DNA of 53,405 nt from Nemertoderma westbladi (lineage: Eukaryota; Xenacoelomorpha; Nemertodermatida; Nemertodermatidae), in contig JAUCBJ010001362.1 in NCBI GenBank assembly GCA_032718475.1, positions 1-53,405 on the forward strand, in the 5' to 3' direction. Made by a program: the position numbers and the translations under genes. The notes beneath the pieces were generated by a model. That model saw nothing but the letters and a program-made list of their open reading frames with translations. It ran no database searches and was not told where the DNA came from. Shown here piece by piece: positions 50,144-53,405 of the stretch; positions within the stretch are counted from its first letter, which is position 1; the number at the start of each line of letters is the position of its first letter.

Positions 50144-52975
50144 GTTCTTCTACCTTGTATAGCTGTTTGTTGGTACCAATGGAAAGATGGCCTTGCAAGG
50201 ATTCCAAATATGTAACACAATTTGAATTTCGTTGAAAAATAGCTGAGATATTAGCGTTCAAATGTTGCATTGTTTTGCACCGGCGTGAGGCTATTTTATT
50301 CTATTTAATAAATAAACCACATTCTGGGATATTTTTCAAATGTATGAATAGCTACATAATAGTATGATTAAAGGGTCAGTAATGGTTGACCGATGCGCCT
50401 GTAAATAGCCTCTCGTCAACAAGTCAACCCCACCGACTAGCGGTACTGGCTGTTTTTGCTGACGGGGCTCTGTCGAACAACGCGTCCCTGATAGCAGTAG
50501 AGGGGGTCTCTTTATTGAGAGGCAGTATTATTATTGCCGCGGAACTGCCCCAACTCATCACCTCTCCCACTCTCGCTCTCCGACGAAAATGAACATAAAA
50601 TCAACATCAAAATCAACAATCAACCACACCGCGACACCCACCCACACCTACGATCTGAAAGATTGTACCCAATACAAAAAAAAACAGGATAAGTTGAATC
50701 ATACAACTAAAGCGGTAAGCTTGCAAGACGAATGCATGATTTACTGAGAATATCAGTCATAATCTCACTTAATGGAATACTGTACATATTGTTCAAAACT
50801 TTTACTAAATTAATTGCAATGCTCACCTATCATTTCGCGAGTGTCAATACATACTCTTACATACTCATGCATGTTAAAAATTAAGGTATAATTGGTACTG
50901 TACAAATCTGACAAATACTGGGATTGTAATTCAACTAGCATGATATAAACTAACGAACAAATTGGCAATTAATATGGCTGATATTTACTTCTTTTTCATG
51001 TATATTTTTCAGAAATATTTCAATTGCATTAATTTACATATTTCCAGGCCCTTTCATCCCATTTTACCAAATTTTTTACTTTCAGGGATTTTAATTTCCA
51101 TGCGGTATAGGGTTCCGCAACTTTTAGTGGCAACACTAGAGACATCTAACCCAGGGTAGGGTATTCCTTAAATACCCCCTGTAGGTGTTGGGCTGGGCTC
51201 CCATGGGTAAGATACAGCTAGCGCACTACCCAACTAACAAATTTCCAACTAAATCTTCCACTTTTTTTCTCTAAAACGCTCAAACTACCGTTGTTAGCTT
51301 ATTCAATTCCGCTAACCCAAACCCATAAAGTAAGTCGATAAGCAATATTGGGGGCCACGAGATTGGGTAATAACCAACTCGTGTCACCCCAACAAAGTGG
51401 GAGGGAAAAGCACACAATGAGGGTCAGGGGCCAAACCCCTAACAGAGAGAGAACAGGTGGAGTGAAGGGAAACACTCCAGAAGGCGCCAACAGGGGCATA
51501 AACCAATCAGAGGGGGGAAAGGCACCGAGTGAGTACAGCAATAAGGCCACCCGTGCAATATAACCAGTTACCCAATAATCAGTCATTCAGTTATCTCAGT
51601 GTCATATTGGTGCTAGCTAGGTTAGTAAGTTTAGTTAGGGAAGTGTCGGGGACTTTAATTACCGTTAACCCGCCTTCCGTGTACAGCAATCTATACCTAT
51701 TGTTCGCGCTTTCAGACCTTTGGCAGTTTAATCCGCCAAATTAAGATGTCTTCTAGATATTAAATCGCTTTTTAGCCTATGACAAGTATTTGATTCACTA
51801 CACTAGTCGAAACCAATCTGTGCGCGATCATTCACCCGCTGGATATTCCCGGGAGATTGGGTTCGACGGTTTAATTTTATTGCTATGTAAGCCTAATGTA
51901 TTATTCGACTGACAGTATTATATAATCTCTGACAATATTATTCACCTTAGGGAATATTAACAGTTCCTTTAGGACGTGGCGCTTTATTTATATAAACAGA
52001 GTTATGACTTAAACTACTCACAACGATATGGCTTAATTATAATTCACATATATGGCGCATTCTTTAGGAATTGCTTCTTTAACAGACTCACTCATACACA
52101 ATGCTGCACAATACTGCACACTAATCTGCCAATCTTCACTGATTTTAGTCACATATAAAAGGAACACAGACTGACTCATGTAGGGTCTATCAAATAACAT
52201 TAGATTCACTTCAAACCACTTTAACATAAGTCACAATCGTTATTGGTAACCTTTCTCTCTTACCTTCGGTATATCAAGAATATTGGGTTTTCGGGGTTAT
52301 TTCTCGTTATTCCAATATAATAATTCATCAACAAATATAATGAATAACCGACAACAAATAGCAGTATACAGTATCGATTGAGCAGGTAATTTTAGCAGTT
52401 TCAGCAGTTATACGTCAGTTATTAAAAGCCGTGTGTGCCGTGTGTCAGCAGTTAAAGGATATATGTCCTTATAATAAAACCTACTAGTGTTAAGCTAAAA
52501 AGCAGAAAGCACAAAACACTACAAAGCCGTTCTTTCGTGGCTTTGAAAAACTCGTGACTACTACTCTATACGAGGATACCAACTACCCTTATTCCACGAA
52601 GCTCCCGTTCAACACAGAGAAAGAGCAGTGAGATAGGAAAATTTCAGTTCAGTAGCTCTGTGATAGGTCAAAATCAAGGCTAACTCAAATTCTATTGGGA
52701 GATACAAAAACAAGGCTATGACGCAACCTTCCTAGGCTGGTTGGCCGATTAAACAGAGCCCAGATACCTGCGTACAGCAAATCAGCCAATAAGCTGGTAG
52801 CTTGCACTATTTTAGCTATAGATCCCCTTTAGAGTATTCTAGCGACCGGGGGGGAACTGGCCAACAAGGCAAACGAATCAGTTATCCCACAAAAGCTTTT
52901 ACACCGCTCCCAGAAAATGGGATTTAAGTCTATAAAATATACAAAATAACAGTTTCTAAAATATAAAAATACTCT
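50144..52975. other. Gene-free or unresolved 2.8-kb region
   Basis: No gene can be supported. A 68-codon frame (50386-50592) and a hydrophobic minus-strand 95-codon frame (51299-51586) overlap frames on other strands that are equally open, and have no domains. The inverted text GGGTATTCCTTAAATACCCC at about 51160 is a short hairpin. If the basic ORF at the right edge is part of an element, this stretch could be its 3' non-coding end. Confidence 0.4.
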
Positions 52976-52981
52976 AAACAG

Positions 52982-53405
52982 TTAGTCTTTCTTGCGCGGA
53001 CGGCGTTTACGCAGTTTTTTAAAGCTAGCAAGAGTCATTTTCTCTTTGGGGCGAGCCACTTTACGAGGAGGGCTGTAGCTCCTAGGCGAAGGGTGCAATA
53101 TAATTGCATCAGAAGGTGCAGGGTTACGATCGGTATACCCGCCGGTCGAAGTACCTGGTTGATTAATATCAACCTCAGTGGAGTGAGGTCTAACGGCCTT
53201 TAGAGCGCGTCTCAGGACAGCAGCTCCTACGGGTCCTTGACGGGTCGTCTGGACACTAGCGGTGGGTGGACCGTGAGTAGTGAGGAACTTTCTCGGTTTA
53301 ATGGTTCTCTCCAGCTCGCGTTCTCGGGTTCGATATTCATATGGTCGCCGAGATATTTCCTGTAGTTCAGGATGCGAGTTCACAAAGATGTCGCCATACT
53401 CCGGG
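52982..53405 (-). CDS. 3' end of a basic protein of unknown family (runs off the window)
   Basis: The minus-strand frame is open from the window edge to TAA at 52982, at least 140 codons, so the 5' end is missing. It begins PEYGDIFVNSHPELQEISRR and continues with RTRERELERTIKPRKF, a Pro/Ser/Thr-rich middle (about 40-110) and a very basic C-terminus (KKLRKRRPRKKD). There are no cysteines and no hydrophobic segment. The composition suggests a nucleic-acid-binding or virion/transposon structural protein, for instance from a large DNA transposon, but no motif proves it. A host nuclear protein is equally possible. There is no clear AATAAA just downstream. Confidence 0.55.
   Translation of the reverse strand, partial: PEYGDIFVNSHPELQEISRRPYEYRTRERELERTIKPRKFLTTHGPPTASVQTTRQGPVGAAVLRRALKAVRPHSTEVDINQPGTSTGGYTDRNPAPSDAIILHPSPRSYSPPRKVARPKEKMTLASFKKLRKRRPRKKD

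Noticed and set aside
51299-51586. Hydrophobic 95-codon minus-strand ORF
   Set aside because: The plus strand is open over the same bases, there is no sorting signal or family, and a membrane look can arise from reverse-strand reading.
1-53405. Prokaryotic or viral-genome reading of the window
   Set aside because: Low coding density, LINE and LTR relics, long minisatellites, splice-like sites and poly(A) signals all indicate animal nuclear DNA.

Overview
The window is eukaryotic, nuclear, repeat-dominated DNA, most likely from a marine invertebrate animal. No run of dense open reading frames is seen. It holds metazoan-type retroelements (a BEL/Pao LTR element and LINE reverse-transcriptase relics), many inverted-repeat DNA transposons, minisatellites and long G/C homopolymers, and very many palindromic AGGCCT and ACCGGT words. 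I lean towards an echinoderm or a related deuterostome, but that is a feel for composition, not proof.

Layout. 1-3.5 kb is AT-rich with one decayed coding fragment. 3.5-5.8 kb is a tandem repeat with a 315-bp higher-order unit, each unit carrying two CCGCTAGAGGGC cores. 5.85-6.3 kb is a 21-bp minisatellite. The best host-type gene is a single-exon minus-strand gene at 7,046-7,795 for a probable secreted, GPI-anchored, cysteine-rich protein with a poly(A) signal. 8.4-9.2 kb is an inverted minisatellite pair around two small palindromes. 9.2-11.7 kb is a decayed plus-strand LINE interrupted by a minus-strand LINE fragment. 14,256-17,149 is a TIR element with an apparent 5-bp target duplication. 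17.4-18 kb is a GC-rich foldback. 18.7-23.5 kb is a pair of inverted repeat copies around other relics. 23.9-24.5 kb is an exon-like segment with a 39-bp minisatellite.

24.9-44.5 kb is one large minisatellite (unit about 72 bp, roughly 114 copies) invaded by a BEL/Pao retrotransposon. A 10.6-kb full-length copy (30,975-41,609) and a solo LTR (28,312-29,105) both sit in CATCC target sites with matching flanks, which suggests duplication of an occupied site and then loss of one interior by LTR-LTR recombination. The full copy has near-identical LTRs, so it is young, but its coding region is broken by frame changes and a stop inside RNase H. It cannot make an intact polyprotein from this sequence as given.

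44.7-50.1 kb is a run of foldback elements: an 838-bp palindrome with a TA duplication, an AT-rich foldback with RFX X-box-like sites, small hairpins, and a 1.8-kb TIR element (48,347-50,139) that carries a short ORF resembling a Tudor/chromo-barrel domain followed by a 42-bp coding minisatellite. The window closes with the 3' end of a minus-strand ORF for a basic protein of unknown family (52,982 to the edge).

Nothing here forms an operon or pathway. The shared theme is repeat biology: elements inserting into one another and into arrays, with arrays growing by unequal exchange.
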